Source of the DNA: Paracoccus sp. MA
GTDB lineage: Bacteria; Pseudomonadota; Alphaproteobacteria; Rhodobacterales; Rhodobacteraceae
Reading direction: 5' to 3'
Length of the DNA: 64,000 nucleotides
NCBI RefSeq assembly: GCF_020990385.1
Contig: NZ_CP087598.1
Location: 292,001 to 356,000 of the forward strand
This document shows positions 7,798 to 18,471 of the stretch, in pieces. The position numbers and the translations under genes were made by a program. The notes below the pieces were generated by a model. That model did no database searches and was not told the origin of the DNA. It worked only from the letters and a program-made list of their open reading frames with translations. Position 1 is the first letter of the stretch; every line of letters begins with the position of its first letter.

Positions 7798-7830
7798 AAC
7801 GGCCCGGCAACCCGCCGGGCCGTTTTCTTG
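7798..7830 (+). terminator. Rho-independent terminator
   Basis: An 11-bp perfect stem AACGGCCCGGC / GCCGGGCCGTT with a 5-base loop, followed by TTCTTG. It closes the hsp20-SPW transcript and separates it from the protease gene. Confidence 0.9.
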
Positions 7831-7888
7831 TTCTCCGTCTGGTCTCGGGCGAGAAAGGAAATCACCACCGATCAAACGGAGATTGCCG

Positions 7889-9265
<1,377 letters not shown>

Positions 9266-9362
9266 ACGACGGCGGCGGCATGGAGAGGGCCAGGAAGACG
9301 CAGGGTGTCGTCACCGATGCCTGGGCGTCGGTCATCTGACGCAGCCCCGGACCTTGCCGGCT

Positions 9363-10154
9363 TCAGAACGCCAGCCCGCAGGCCCTGCGGATGGCGAGTT
9401 GGACGGGCGAGGGCGGCAAGGCCGGGTCGAACTCGCCCTTGGGCAGCAAGGGCGGCTGGGCCATGAAACGGGGTCTTGTTCCCCGGTGCGGCTGTGCGGC
9501 ATGGACCAGGAACGGATGGCACAGATAGACCGTGCCCGCCCCGCCGGTCGCCAGCACCTCGGGGCAGGTCTCGGTCGAGGCATAGCCGTTCGCCGACAAT
9601 TGCCGCAGTGTCGCGCCTGCCGCCCCATGGGGCAGCAACTCTCGGGCAATGGTGGCGTGCGAGCCCCGCCTGATCCGGGTCGGTGCATCGCCGGGCCCGA
9701 CATCCGAGAACAGGAACAGCATCAGCAACGCGCGGCCACTGCTTTTGACATTGACCCGCCACTCCATGAAATCCGGGCTGTCGCCGAAGCTCATGTCCAC
9801 ATGCCAGCCATCGTCGCCGGGGGCGATGGGCGAGGGGAAGCGGATCGGGAAGCTGCCCAGCCCTTGCGGCGCAAGCCAGCGCCCCGGCCCGGCAAGCCGG
9901 TCATAGGCCCGGCGCAGCAGCGGGGTGTTGGCGGCCTGGACGAAGGCGGGCGTGGACATCGCTGCGATCCGGATGACGGGTCGCGTCCAGCCCTCGGGCC
10001 GGTCGGGCGAGAGGCCCGCAGCTGCCCACAACTCGTCCCGGCATTGCCGGGCGAGGTCGGTGGGGAAGGCGCCGTCGATCCTGACGAAGCCGTCCTCGAT
10101 GAAGCTCTGGACCTGACGCTCGGTCAGGCCGGTGGGTTCGGGATTGGTCATCAT
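9363..10154 (-). CDS. Phytanoyl-CoA dioxygenase (PhyH) family protein
   Basis: 263 residues, a cytoplasmic Fe(II)/2-oxoglutarate oxygenase of the PhyH type. The metal-binding HxD appears as WHVDMSFGD (about residues 117-125). The distal His is in CHPFLVHAA (about 212-220), and an Arg for 2-oxoglutarate follows in GTRPRFM. The substrate cannot be told from sequence; the family includes hydroxylases of amino acids, fatty acyl groups and small metabolites. It stands alone on the minus strand. The start is the first of two adjacent ATG codons, after a GGAG. Confidence 0.85.
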   Translation of the reverse strand: MMTNPEPTGLTERQVQSFIEDGFVRIDGAFPTDLARQCRDELWAAAGLSPDRPEGWTRPVIRIAAMSTPAFVQAANTPLLRRAYDRLAGPGRWLAPQGLGSFPIRFPSPIAPGDDGWHVDMSFGDSPDFMEWRVNVKSSGRALLMLFLFSDVGPGDAPTRIRRGSHATIARELLPHGAAGATLRQLSANGYASTETCPEVLATGGAGTVYLCHPFLVHAAQPHRGTRPRFMAQPPLLPKGEFDPALPPSPVQLAIRRACGLAF

Positions 10155-10460
10155 GCATTCTCCGCTTGGCGCCCCAATCGCGGGCGCCGTGTCGATCTGA
10201 TGGCGCGAAAGCGCCGGCGGCAGGGCCGGTCAGATCAGCGGGAAGAATGTAGACATGAACATCATGGTCGGAATTTAAGGCGGGCAGCCGGGGGCTGCAA
10301 GCCATGTTCCCTGGCCGCTTGCGACCTGTTCCCCTTGCTCGCGGTTATCGAGGGGCATTCTTGCCCGGCCAGCCGCGCCCGGCCCCTCGTCCGGACAGAT
10401 GCCCTGATATCGTCCAGAGCGCCGGATGCTCAGCGCCCGCCCTGATCCTCTGCGCCCGGC
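10155..10460. other. Intergenic leader region with a possible folded RNA
   Basis: About 300 bases without a gene, between the PhyH gene start and the DUF899 gene end. Around 10194-10236 the sequence can fold into a three-way junction. GATCTGA pairs with TCAGATC and encloses GGCGC-GAAA-GCGCC and a short GGC/GCC stem. It lies about 40 bases upstream of the dioxygenase gene on the minus strand. Nothing else seen. Confidence 0.4.
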
Positions 10461-11147
10461 TCAGTATTCGTCATGCAGCCTGAGCCAGCTCATGGCGCCG
10501 TTCTCGTTGCGGCCCTTGGGGGTGAGGTCCAGCCAGTTGAACGCGCCCATCAGCAGTTCCACGCCGCGGTGATAGGTGGAATAGCTGTGGAAGAGGGCGC
10601 CGTCCTGCCGCACGAAGATGCTGACCCCGAACATGTCCGGGGTGTTCCTGATCACCGTGCCGTAATTGTAGATCGCCCGGCCGGCGGCGCGGTCCTCTTC
10701 CGTGAACGAGACGCCGAAATCGTAGTTGAAATCGCCGTCTCCCGAAGACAGCCAGGGAAAGCGCCAGCCCATCCGCCGGAGGACCTCCTCGATCTGCGGG
10801 ACCGGCGCGCGCGAGACGGCGGCGAAGGCCAGGTCCGCCTGCTCGAAATGCTGCCGGGCGGCATCGACATGATCGGCGACGAAGGAACAGCCCGAGCAGA
10901 GATGCTCCGATCCCGGCGTCAGCATGAAGTGATAGACGGCAAGCTGGCTTCGGGTCCCGAACAGGTCGGCCAGCGTCACCTCGCCGTCGGGCCCGTCGAA
11001 GCGATAGGGCTTGTCGATGCGGACCCAGGGCATCCGCCGCCGCTCGGCCCGCAGCGCGTCGAGCTGATGGGTCATGTCGCGTTCGCGGGCCAGCAGCGCC
11101 TTGCGGGCTTCCAGCCATGCCTCGCGGGAAACGATGGCTTGGGTCAT
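10461..11147 (-). CDS. DUF899 thioredoxin-fold family protein
   Basis: 228 residues, matching the DUF899 family. It has a [19 protein letters not shown] core, then the cysteine motif [16 protein letters not shown] (a CxxC in thioredoxin-like surroundings), and the family's DFGVSF and [10 protein letters not shown] blocks. Proteins of this family are predicted thiol-disulfide or peroxiredoxin-like; the substrate is unknown. The start at 11147 was chosen over the longer frame because AAAGGAAACC precedes it and the family begins here. Its ATG overlaps the stop of the small membrane gene (ATGA), so the two are coupled. Confidence 0.88.
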   Translation of the reverse strand: MTQAIVSREAWLEARKALLARERDMTHQLDALRAERRRMPWVRIDKPYRFDGPDGEVTLADLFGTRSQLAVYHFMLTPGSEHLCSGCSFVADHVDAARQHFEQADLAFAAVSRAPVPQIEEVLRRMGWRFPWLSSGDGDFNYDFGVSFTEEDRAAGRAIYNYGTVIRNTPDMFGVSIFVRQDGALFHSYSTYHRGVELLMGAFNWLDLTPKGRNENGAMSWLRLHDEY

Positions 11148-11383
11148 GGTTGGTTTCCTTTCCGGGTTGGGCCTTGGCCCGGCAGCAGCCGCAGCCAGGG
11201 CGGCAGGTGGAACAGGCTCATCAGCAGATACATCATGGTCATGCCGTCCAGCGGCAGCGGGCCGGGGTCGGACAGGCAGAGCGCGGGCGAGGCCGCCGTG
11301 ATTCCGGCCATGGCGGCGAAGCAGGGCGCCGCCGCAAGGGCCAGCCAGCCGGCCGCGCCGGGCTTTTCCGTGGACGTTGTCAT
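11144..11383 (-). CDS. Small membrane protein upstream of DUF899 gene (79 aa)
   Basis: 79 residues with two hydrophobic segments ([19 protein letters not shown] at about 12-30 and [20 protein letters not shown] at about 50-69). It is probably an inner-membrane protein with two helices. No family recognised. It overlaps the DUF899 start by four bases, which argues that it is a real gene whose product works with or beside that thiol protein. It is divergent from the TPR-HTH regulator. Confidence 0.6.
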   Translation of the reverse strand: MTTSTEKPGAAGWLALAAAPCFAAMAGITAASPALCLSDPGPLPLDGMTMMYLLMSLFHLPPWLRLLPGQGPTRKGNQP

Positions 11384-11414
11384 TCGGGGCCTCCCGTCCG
11401 ATGCTTTGCGGGAC

Positions 11415-12674
11415 ATGAAGCAGTCTAGGACGGGGCGGCATCCGGGCGTGAGTAACAAGCATGACGGGATTGCGGCGGCGTCACAGGCGCTGGCGGCAAG
11501 GGATGCGCTGACGGCGCTGAAGCGGGTCGCCCTGCGCGACGACCCGCCGGCGCTGGCGCTGCGCGGCATCGCCATGGCACAGCTTGGCGATCTGGACCGG
11601 GCGCGGGACCTGCTGCGCCGCGCCGCGCGGGGGCTCGGTGCCGATCCCCTGGCCCGCGCCCGCTGCCGGCTGGCCGCGGCGGAAATCGCGCTGATCACGC
11701 GCGACCTGGGCGGTCTGGAGCGGGCGCTTGGCACGGCGCGAGGCGCGCTTGCGGCGCAAGGCGACTGGGCGAACGCCGCCCATGCCGGCTACCTGCAGGC
11801 CCGGCTGCTGCTGCTGACCGGGCGTCTCGATCAGGCCGAGGCGGTGCTTGAGACGCTGGATGCCGCCGCGCTGCCCCCGGCGTCGCGCCCCGGCTGCTGG
11901 TTGGTCGCCGCGGGCATCGCCATGCGGCGCATCCGGGCCGGCGATGCGCGGGCCGCGCTGGACCGGGCCGCCCGTGCCGCGCATCAGACGGGCATCGCCG
12001 CATTGGCGGCCGAGGTCGCACAGGCGCGCGCCGCCTTCGACGCCCCGGCCGGGCGGCTGATCGAAAGCGGGCGCGAGACCCTGCTGGACCTGGCCGGGGT
12101 CGAGGCGCTGCTCGGCGCGGACCTGCTGCTGGTCGATGCCTGCCGCAACCTTCTGCGCGGCGGCGCGACGCTGGTGCCGCTGGCCGGGCGGCCGGTGCTG
12201 ATGGCGCTGCTGCGCGCGCTGGCCGAGGCATGGCCCGGCGACGCGCCGCGCGAAACCCTGCTCGCGCGTGCCTTTCGCGCCCGCCATGCCGACGAGTCGC
12301 ATCGGGCAAGATTGCGGGTGGAGATCGGGCGGCTGCGCGAACACCTCTCCCCGCTGGCCGGGATAAAGGCGACGGGCCGGGGCTTCGTGCTGGAGCCTTG
12401 CGGAGGGCGCAGGATCGCCGTGCTGGCCCCGCCGGTCGAGGGTGATCATGCCGGGCTGCTGGCCCTGCTGGCCGATGGCGAGGCCTGGTCGAGTTCGGCG
12501 CTGGCCCTGGCGCTGGATGTCAGCCCGCGCAGCGTGCAGCGCGGGCTCAAGGCGCTGGAGCGGGCCGGCAGGGTGGAATGGCTGGGCCACGGCCGCGCCC
12601 GGCGTTGGGTCGCGCGAAGCGTGCCGGGTTTCCCGACAGGCTTGTTACTCCCGGCCGCGCTGCCGATGCGCTAG
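11415..12674 (+). CDS. TPR-like repeat protein with C-terminal helix-turn-helix, probable regulator
   Basis: 419 residues, alanine-rich and helical. Residues of about 20-200 look like degenerate TPR/SEL-like repeats ([41 protein letters not shown]). A winged-helix-like region lies near 290-350, and a second HTH near 385-410 ([26 protein letters not shown]). It probably regulates the divergent DUF899 operon, whose first start is 31 bases away. The ATG at 11415 has only a weak GCGGGA site; a GTG about 36 bases later is an alternative. No close family recognised. Confidence 0.7.
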   Translation: MKQSRTGRHPGVSNKHDGIAAASQALAARDALTALKRVALRDDPPALALRGIAMAQLGDLDRARDLLRRAARGLGADPLARARCRLAAAEIALITRDLGGLERALGTARGALAAQGDWANAAHAGYLQARLLLLTGRLDQAEAVLETLDAAALPPASRPGCWLVAAGIAMRRIRAGDARAALDRAARAAHQTGIAALAAEVAQARAAFDAPAGRLIESGRETLLDLAGVEALLGADLLLVDACRNLLRGGATLVPLAGRPVLMALLRALAEAWPGDAPRETLLARAFRARHADESHRARLRVEIGRLREHLSPLAGIKATGRGFVLEPCGGRRIAVLAPPVEGDHAGLLALLADGEAWSSSALALALDVSPRSVQRGLKALERAGRVEWLGHGRARRWVARSVPGFPTGLLLPAALPMR

Positions 12675-12683
12675 GATGGCCTC

Positions 12684-13292
12684 ATGAAACGCATGGCCGA
12701 AATCATCCGCGAATACGGCCCCTTTCCGGGGATCGAGGAGGTGCATGGCGTCAGTTTCGACGGAAGGCAGGTCTGGTTCGCCAGCGGCGAGCTGCTGGGC
12801 GCGCTGGAGATCCCCGCCGATGCCGGCACGGCCTTCGACGGCCGGCATCTGTTCCAGATCGCCGGGCCGGTCATCCGCAAGATCGATCCCGAGAGCGGCG
12901 AGGTCCTGGCGACCATTCCCGCGCCGGAGGGCGGCAATTCCGGGCTGGCCTGGGCCGAGGGCGCGCTTTGGGTCGGCCAGCATCGCGGGCGCCGCATCCA
13001 CCAGGTCGATCCCGAGACCGGCAAGGTGCTGCGCAGCATCGACTGCGACCGCTTCGTCACTGGCGTCACCTGGGCCGACGGCGCGCTCTGGCACGGCACC
13101 TGGCAGGGCGAGGAAAGCGACATCCGGCGCATCGACCCCGCCACCGGCGCAGTGCTGGAACGGCTGGAGATGCCGCCGGGCACCGGGGTCTCGGGGTTGG
13201 AATCGGATGGCGGCGCGCGGTTCTTCTGCGGCGGCGGCAGCAGCGGCACGCTGAGGGTGGTTCTGCGCAAGGCGGATCAGGACGCGACTTAG
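12684..13292 (+). CDS. Beta-propeller protein, glutamine-cyclotransferase/YVTN-like
   Basis: 202 residues built of repeats of about 40-45 residues. Each has the pattern of an Asp-Pro turn then hydrophobic strands (IRKIDPESGEVLATIPAP, IHQVDPETGKVLRSID, IRRIDPATGAVLERLEMP), alternating with GxLWxG strands (ALWVGQHRG, ALWHGTWQG). This is a YVTN or glutaminyl-cyclase type propeller, here with few blades. No signal peptide, so cytoplasmic. Function unknown; it could be a binding protein. It starts nine bases after the regulator stop, so the two are one transcript. Confidence 0.7.
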   Translation: MKRMAEIIREYGPFPGIEEVHGVSFDGRQVWFASGELLGALEIPADAGTAFDGRHLFQIAGPVIRKIDPESGEVLATIPAPEGGNSGLAWAEGALWVGQHRGRRIHQVDPETGKVLRSIDCDRFVTGVTWADGALWHGTWQGEESDIRRIDPATGAVLERLEMPPGTGVSGLESDGGARFFCGGGSSGTLRVVLRKADQDAT

Positions 13293-13390
13293 GGCCTCCG
13301 GGCATTGGGGCTCCTGGCGGCGGACCTGACAGCGGGGCCTCGGCAGGCTATGCTGTCGGGGTCCTTTCCACCAGCCACCGGGAGGCAGCG

Positions 13391-13798
13391 ATGAGCGACG
13401 AACACGCGGGCAAGGGTGTCATCCATCTACCGCCGGGCGACGGACGGCGCTACGTCCTCGGCCGGATGACGGCGGTGTTCAAGGCCGACGAGGGTGAGAC
13501 GGCCGCGCGCTACAGCGTCTCGGAATGGTGGCTGGAGCCCGGCGCCGACGGTCCGGGTGCGCATGCGCATGAGGGCAATGACGAGATCTTCTACGTCATC
13601 GCCGGCACCGTCAGCTTCCTTGCCGGGGAGGACTGGCTGGACGCGCCGCAAGGGACCTTCCTGCGCATCCCGGCCGGCGTGACCCATGATTTCAGGAACC
13701 GCACCGCAGAGCGTGTCGGCCTTCTCAACGTCTTCATCCCCGGCGGGTTCGAGCGCGACATGCCCGCCATCGCCGACTGGTTCAGGGACAATCCCTAG
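13391..13798 (+). CDS. Cupin-domain protein
   Basis: 135 residues, single cupin domain. Motif 1 is GADGPGAHAHEGNDEIFYVIAG (about residues 54-75), with the metal-binding His, His and Glu. Motif 2 is FLRIPAGVTHDFRN (about 94-107), with the third His. Such small cupins bind a metal and act as dioxygenases, isomerases or sensors; the substrate is not evident. The GGGAGGC ribosome binding site fits the ATG at 13391. It is followed four bases later by the aac(3)-like pseudogene, which may once have been co-transcribed. Confidence 0.85.
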   Translation: MSDEHAGKGVIHLPPGDGRRYVLGRMTAVFKADEGETAARYSVSEWWLEPGADGPGAHAHEGNDEIFYVIAGTVSFLAGEDWLDAPQGTFLRIPAGVTHDFRNRTAERVGLLNVFIPGGFERDMPAIADWFRDNP

Positions 13799-13802
13799 GG
13801 TC

Positions 13803-14180
13803 ATGCGCGGCAAGGCCACGATCACGGCGGATCTCCGGCGGCTTGGCCTGCGGCCGGGCGATCTGGTGATGGTCCACGCCTCGCTGAAGGCGCTCGGCCC
13901 GGTCGAGGGTGAGCGGCCGGGGTCGTCCAGGCGCTGCTGGATGCCGTGGGGCCGGGCGGCACGGTGATGGGATATGCCTCCTGGGACCGCTCGCCCTATG
14001 AGGAAACCCTGAACGGCGCCCGGATGGACGAGGCCCTGCGCCGCGACTGGCCCGCCTTCGATCCCCGGACCGCCGGGACCTATCGCGGCTTCGGCCTGCT
14101 GAACCGGTTTCTGGCAGAACTGCCCGGTGCCCGGCGCAGCGCCCACCCGGATGCCTCGATGGTCGCGGTCGGCCCAGCGG
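13803..14180 (+). pseudogene. AAC(3)-family aminoglycoside N-acetyltransferase, frameshifted and truncated
   Basis: Frame 1 from 13803 encodes MRGKATITADLRRLGLRPGDLVMVHASLKALGPVEG. A single base is missing near 13908-13912, after which the homology continues in the next frame (VVQALLDAVGPGGTVMGYASWD to HPDASMVAVGP). Adding one G restores a continuous AAC(3) N-terminal half of about 125 residues. The C-terminal half, with the rest of the active site, is absent, and unrelated mobile sequence follows. AAC(3) enzymes acetylate the 3-amino group of aminoglycosides, and chromosomal family members may have other substrates. Not functional here. Confidence 0.85.
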
Positions 14181-14207
14181 CCTCGCGAACCGCACGGAGA
14201 CCCGACG

Positions 14208-14357
14208 ATGAAGCCCGACCTTTCCGACCTGCCGCCGCGCTTCCTGCGCACACCGGAGGCCGCGTATTTCCTCGGCCTCTCAGGCCGGACGCTGGAAAAG
14301 CACCGCAGCTTCGGCACCGGACCGGTCTTCCACAAGCTCGGCGGCTGCTTGGTCTAG
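14208..14357 (+). pseudogene. HTH/excisionase-like DNA-binding protein, 3' truncated
   Basis: 49 codons. The segment LPPRFLRTPEAAYFLGLSGRTLEKHRSFGTGPVFHKLGG is the helix-turn-helix of the AlpA/MerR-like proteins found in integrative elements and plasmids of alpha- and betaproteobacteria. The family normally continues with RVVYxxxDLxxW. Here it stops at CLV, where the IS427-type relic begins at about 14346. It is a leftover of a former mobile element whose other genes are gone. Confidence 0.7.
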
Positions 14358-14885
14358 GTCATGTTGACAAATGGCGAAGCCATAGCCTGATGCAGGCTAT
14401 GTCGACGAAGCCGATGAAGCTGTCTGCGGTTTTGTCCTAGCGGGTTGCCAGCCGTCGGGTGTTCTTCAGCTTGTTGAGTGAGCCCGTGAATGCCACCGGT
14501 TCGAGAGAACGGGCGAACGCGCTCGACCATGTTGCGCAAGGTGTAGATGGCCATGTCGACGACCTTGCGAACCTTCCGGCTCTTGCGCATCGGGATCATC
14601 GGCAGGGCGTTGCGGCTCTCGATATCTTCCCGATCTTTATCAGAGTCATAGCTCCTGTCGGCGACCAGAACGGCGGGCTGCGGCAGGGTGTCGGCCATCA
14701 CCAGATCGGAGCCGGTGTCATCTGAATCCTGGCCCGGCGTGATTTCGGTCCTCATCGGGAGGCCAGCGCCGTCGACGCGGAGATGGATCTTGGTCGAGAA
14801 CCCACCTCTCGAACAGCACGAATGAAGCCCTCGAAGAAGGCCCACTCATCGTCGGATATCAGGTTGCGCGCCAAGATCATCTCCT
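14346..14885 (-). mobile_element. IS5-family (IS427-type) relic, internally deleted
   Basis: On the minus strand the element begins with an orfA fragment (NLISDDEWAFFEGFIRAVR, 14880 downwards). It then jumps to the catalytic part starting GGFSTKIHLRVDGAGLPMRTEITPGQ, so the middle of the transposase is missing. A later frameshift after LRNMVERV puts the remaining homology in another frame (SLNKLKNTRRLATR...DKTADSF pattern, down to about 14360). It therefore has at least one deletion and one frameshift and cannot transpose by itself. Clear terminal repeats were not identified, so the boundaries are approximate. Confidence 0.75.
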
Positions 14886-15211
14886 ACGTAGAGATGAGCT
14901 TGAATCATAGGTCGCCGACCAGCGGAAGCCCTTTGCTCAACACGACCTAGGAGAACGAGTTCAGACGAGATCGGGTAGCCCTCGACCGTTACAAAATATG
15001 TCGCGACGGCCCCTGCTGCTGCCATCGGTTGGACAAACCCCCACTCGATAATCTTGCGCCCGGTGGCCTGCTTACTCCCGGGGTATCCTGGGATGATGAG
15101 AAAGGAACTGACCAGAAGAAGAATCAGGATAGCATTTTGTGAAGTCGGGGCATAGTGGACCAGGAACGCCACCATCGGCACCAAGACATAAATGAGAGGC
15201 TGGTTTGTCAT
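14846..15211 (-). pseudogene. Small membrane protein gene, 3' end replaced by IS relic
   Basis: 121 codons. Residues of about 5-45 carry two hydrophobic helices (PLIYVLVPMVAFLVHYA, AILILLLVSSFLIIPGY); a third, weaker one follows near 70-85. No family recognised. The last 12 or so codons are encoded inside the neighbouring IS427-type relic, so the original C-terminus has been lost. The start at 15211 follows a GAAGG. Its upstream region is in turn interrupted by the IS21 element. Confidence 0.5.
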
Positions 15212-15275
15212 GGAAGGCCTTCTATGCAGATGAGAACAAATAGCGTACATAATGCGACTGACACGATCAAACTCC

Positions 15276-15283
15276 CTTTGGGG
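15276..15283. repeat. IS21 target duplication, left copy
   Basis: CTTTGGGG, repeated exactly at 17753-17760. An 8-bp duplication is within the 4-8 bp range of IS21-family elements. Confidence 0.92.
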
Positions 15284-15413
15284 TGTCAATCGGCACGCAA
15301 CTTTGACCCCCTTTCGGCGCCCAATAATGACCCCGCTTGGTCAGCACGGGTAGCTGGCCCGATGCGGTGTAGCCTCCATACAGCGCAACCGGATCGGGCC
15401 AGCGGCGTCTCGG

Positions 15414-16142
15414 TCATTCCCGCGTCTTGAAGCGCCAGCTCTCGTTGCCGGTCTCGACGATGTCACAGTGATGGGTCAGTCGGTCGAGGAGCGCCGTTGT
15501 CATCTTCGCGTCTCCGAAGACGGTCGGCCATTCGCCGAAGTCGAGGTTCGTCGTCACGATGATCGAGGTGCGTTCGTAAAGGCGACTGATGAGGTGGAAC
15601 AGGAGCTGGCCACCCGTCTGGGCGAACGGCAGATATCCCAACTCGTCGAGGATCAGGAAGTCGAGGCGGCACAGGAGATCCGCAGTGCGTCCCTGTCGGT
15701 CGGCGCGGGCTTCGGCGTCCAGCTTGTTCACCAGGTCCACGACGTTGAAGAAGCGGCCGCGCTTGCCACGGCGGATGCAGGCCCGGGCGATGCTGACGGC
15801 AAGGTGGGATTTGCCGGTCCCGGTGCCGCCGATGAGGACGACGTTACGCTGATGCTCGAGGAACTCTCCGGAGGCCAGATCGCGCACCAGCGTTTCGTTT
15901 ACGGGCGTGTCTTCGAAGCTGAACTCGTCGACTTCCTTGGCCAAGGGCAGCTTGGCGATGGTCATCTGGTATTTGATCGAGCGAGCTTGTTTCTCGCTGA
16001 TCTCGGCGTTCAGCAGGTCGCCCACGATTTGCTGCGGTTCGTGCTGTCGCTTCACCGCCGTGGCGATGATCTCATCGTAGGCGGCCTTCATGCCGTAGAG
16101 CTTCAACTGGCCCATCGCGTCCAGCACCTGTGATCTTTCCAT
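15414..16142 (-). CDS. istB: IstB-like ATPase, IS21 transposition helper
   Basis: 242 residues, a DnaC-related AAA+ ATPase. Walker A is [11 protein letters not shown] (about residues 105-115) and Walker B is [14 protein letters not shown] (about 165-178). IstB assembles on target DNA and activates the IstA transposase. Length and motifs are those of complete family members. Its start overlaps the end of istA by 71 bases in another frame, the usual compact IS21 arrangement. Confidence 0.97.
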   Translation of the reverse strand: MERSQVLDAMGQLKLYGMKAAYDEIIATAVKRQHEPQQIVGDLLNAEISEKQARSIKYQMTIAKLPLAKEVDEFSFEDTPVNETLVRDLASGEFLEHQRNVVLIGGTGTGKSHLAVSIARACIRRGKRGRFFNVVDLVNKLDAEARADRQGRTADLLCRLDFLILDELGYLPFAQTGGQLLFHLISRLYERTSIIVTTNLDFGEWPTVFGDAKMTTALLDRLTHHCDIVETGNESWRFKTRE

Positions 16143-17640
16143 GGCGGGGTCTCCTGAGGCTGTCGTAGCGTTTGCAGTCGGCCACGGGCTCGCAGGTCAG
16201 GCGCAACGCGTCCGGCGTGGCGATGGTCAACGGAGGTGGTGGCTCGCGATGTCGGGCCAGGATGTTCAGAACGACCGATGCCGCCGGGGCGCCTTCGGTC
16301 AGGGCCTCGACGCAGGCAGCCTCGACGGCTTCCAGTCCATCCGTTGGGATCATGCTCAGGATCTGGACCATCTGACGGTCACCGTTCGGCACGCGCCCCA
16401 GCTTACGCTGGACGCGTCGTATCGCCGGCGGCAGTTCCCATTCCTTGAAGGGAGCGCCGTTTCGAAGGGCGCCGGGCTTGCGGGCCAGCACCGGGATGTA
16501 GTGCAGCGGGTCATAGATGGCCTTGTCGCGCCCGAAGGCGCGGTCGTGCCGGCCGACGATCTTGCCGTCCTGCCAGACCTCGACCCGCTCGGCATAGGCG
16601 CGGATCTCGACCGGACGGCCGACGGCGCGACCATCGACCGAGTAGCGGTTCTTGTCGAACCTAACGAGGCAGGTCTTGGACACCGAGGCCGGCACGGCAT
16701 GGAATCCGTCGAAAGGGCCGACGTAGGGCACCAGGCTCGCCCGCTCATCCTGGAACACGTCCCAGATTGTCCGATCACGCAATTCCTGGTGCGGATGGGC
16801 CTTGGCCCAGGCAATACAGCGATCCTGAAGCCAGGCGTTGAGTTCCGCGTAGCTCTTGAAGCGCGGCCGCGGCACGAAGAACCGCCGCCGGACAACGCCA
16901 ACCTGGTTCTCTACTTGTCCCTTCTCCCAGCCGGACGCGGGGGTGCAGGCGACGGGATCGACAAGGTAGTGTCCGCACATCTGCTGGAACCGGCGATTAT
17001 ACGCGCGGTCGCGGCCGACGAAGATCGTGTCCACCGCCGTCTTCATGTTGTCGTAGATCCCACGCGCACAGGCGCCGCCGAAGAAGGCAAAGGCCTTGTC
17101 ATGGGCATCGAACACCATTTCCTGCGTCTCTCGCGGGTAGGCCCGGACGAACAGCATCCGGCTATGACAAAGCCGGACGTGAGCCACCTTCACCGTGGTG
17201 GTCACGCCGTCGATCAGAACGACCTCGTGACTCCAGTCGAACTGGTAGGCTTCACCCGGATCGAAGCTCAGTGGCACATAGGCGGCGGCTGACGCTTCCT
17301 GCTCCGCCTGCGACCACGAAGCCGCATAGCGTCGGACCGCGTCGTAGCCGCCGTCATATCCGAGGGCCCTGAGCTCTTCGAAAATCCGGATGCGGGTCAG
17401 CCGCTCGCGCTTCGGCTTGCGCGCATTCGCCGCCAGCATCTCGTCGAGCTTGCCTTTCCAGGGACCGATCTTCGGCTGCGGTTGGACGGTTCGCTCGTAA
17501 GTCATCTCCGTTGCGCCGGACCGGATCACCTTCCGAACCGTGTTCCGCGATACCCGCAGCTCTCGGCAGATATGCTTGATCGACTTCTTGTCCTGGAAAT
17601 ACGCCCGGCGGATCTTCGCAATCGTCTCCACAACCAGCAT
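16072..17640 (-). CDS. istA: IS21 transposase IstA
   Basis: 522 residues. An N-terminal HTH ([26 protein letters not shown], about residues 16-41) is followed by an rve-type DDE integrase domain: [12 protein letters not shown] (first Asp, about 134), then [11 protein letters not shown] (second Asp), then [16 protein letters not shown] (Glu). A C-terminal beta-barrel/Mu-like part completes it. It catalyses strand transfer together with IstB. No frameshift; full length. Confidence 0.97.
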   Translation of the reverse strand: MLVVETIAKIRRAYFQDKKSIKHICRELRVSRNTVRKVIRSGATEMTYERTVQPQPKIGPWKGKLDEMLAANARKPKRERLTRIRIFEELRALGYDGGYDAVRRYAASWSQAEQEASAAAYVPLSFDPGEAYQFDWSHEVVLIDGVTTTVKVAHVRLCHSRMLFVRAYPRETQEMVFDAHDKAFAFFGGACARGIYDNMKTAVDTIFVGRDRAYNRRFQQMCGHYLVDPVACTPASGWEKGQVENQVGVVRRRFFVPRPRFKSYAELNAWLQDRCIAWAKAHPHQELRDRTIWDVFQDERASLVPYVGPFDGFHAVPASVSKTCLVRFDKNRYSVDGRAVGRPVEIRAYAERVEVWQDGKIVGRHDRAFGRDKAIYDPLHYIPVLARKPGALRNGAPFKEWELPPAIRRVQRKLGRVPNGDRQMVQILSMIPTDGLEAVEAACVEALTEGAPAASVVLNILARHREPPPPLTIATPDALRLTCEPVADCKRYDSLRRPRHGKITGAGRDGPVEALRHEGRLR

Positions 17641-17752
17641 CCCACACTGTGCCCCCCGATAGCCTCGGAGGCATCATGACCATCAGCGTAAGGGGGTCAT
17701 TTTTGGAAGCCGATTACCCCGTTACGGGGTCAATTTTGCACGCCGGTTCACA

Positions 17753-17760
17753 CTTTGGGG
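17753..17760. repeat. IS21 target duplication, right copy
   Basis: CTTTGGGG, identical to 15276-15283. Confidence 0.92.
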
Positions 17761-18471
17761 AGCCTTTTTCTACCGTCGAAGTCGGTTGAGATCCTGGGCC
17801 ACTGCGTCAGTCACGCGCCATGCCGATGGGGGCGTCTGCGTATCCGACAAGACAGCCGCAAAGCTGAGATTGTGGTGACGGTCCGCCAGCGCTTCGAATT
17901 GCTCGACAAGGTAGAGGTCACGCGGGGCGGCGTGCGCCGTCGGCACCGACCCGCCGGCGTCGCTTTCTGCGATTTCCCTCCTTCGCCGGCGCGGGCCGTT
18001 GGTCCGGATGTCGAATCGTGGCGGAGGAAGGGGCGTCCTGGCGCATCGCGCTGCGGGACCATCGAGCTTTGCGGCGGGGACGCCGCTGCCTTGCCGAATC
18101 ATGGGAAATGGACTGTTCCAACGGGTCCGGCGACGCAGGACTCGGATCGTCCCCGGTCGGACGGTTCTGGCGGCATTCTTTCCGCCCAACCGGTCATGCG
18201 CGGAAAAGCGCCTGTTTTTTCGGGTTTTTTCCGTCATATCCGCCCGGTGCCCCAACGGTGGACGATTCGCTATTGATCCGTCAGCATTGCTGGGCCAATC
18301 AATGCGCGAGGTATTAGACATATTGGACTTCGCCGCGCGGAGGCTTTGCAAAGAATCCGGTTTGCCTTATGAACATGAAGGTTCGATTTGCGTCGGCGTC
18401 ACTGTGTACGAGTTTTTTGTTCCGCGGGCCTTGCGGAGCAAGTTAAGGAGTAATGAGGGGGTTTCTTGCGG
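17761..18471. other. Intergenic stretch, no supported gene
   Basis: About 710 bases between the IS21 element and the TetR gene. Open frames on both strands lack start signals and recognisable products. The last 200 bases are AT-richer and probably contain the tetR promoter and leader. The joined flanks of the IS21 element suggest this was once upstream DNA of the truncated membrane gene. Confidence 0.35.

Larger units (their letters stand above)
15284..17752 (-). mobile_element. IS21-family insertion sequence, complete
   Basis: 2469 bp with istA and istB. The left end begins TGTCAATCGGCACGCAA and the right end, read inward, TGTGAACCGGCGTGCAA. Both are followed by TTGACCCC and a second copy of an AATGACCCC motif, the multiple terminal repeats typical of IS21. 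An exact 8-bp target duplication flanks it. Both genes are open, so the element looks intact and relatively young. Confidence 0.95.

Noticed and set aside
6570..7868. 432-codon minus-strand frame opposite the hsp20 and SPW-repeat genes
   Set aside because: It is antisense to three well-supported genes and has reverse-frame composition.
17770..18351. Minus-strand 193-codon frame and overlapping plus-strand frames between IS21 and tetR
   Set aside because: Composition resembles shadow frames, no start signals, and no product recognised on either strand.
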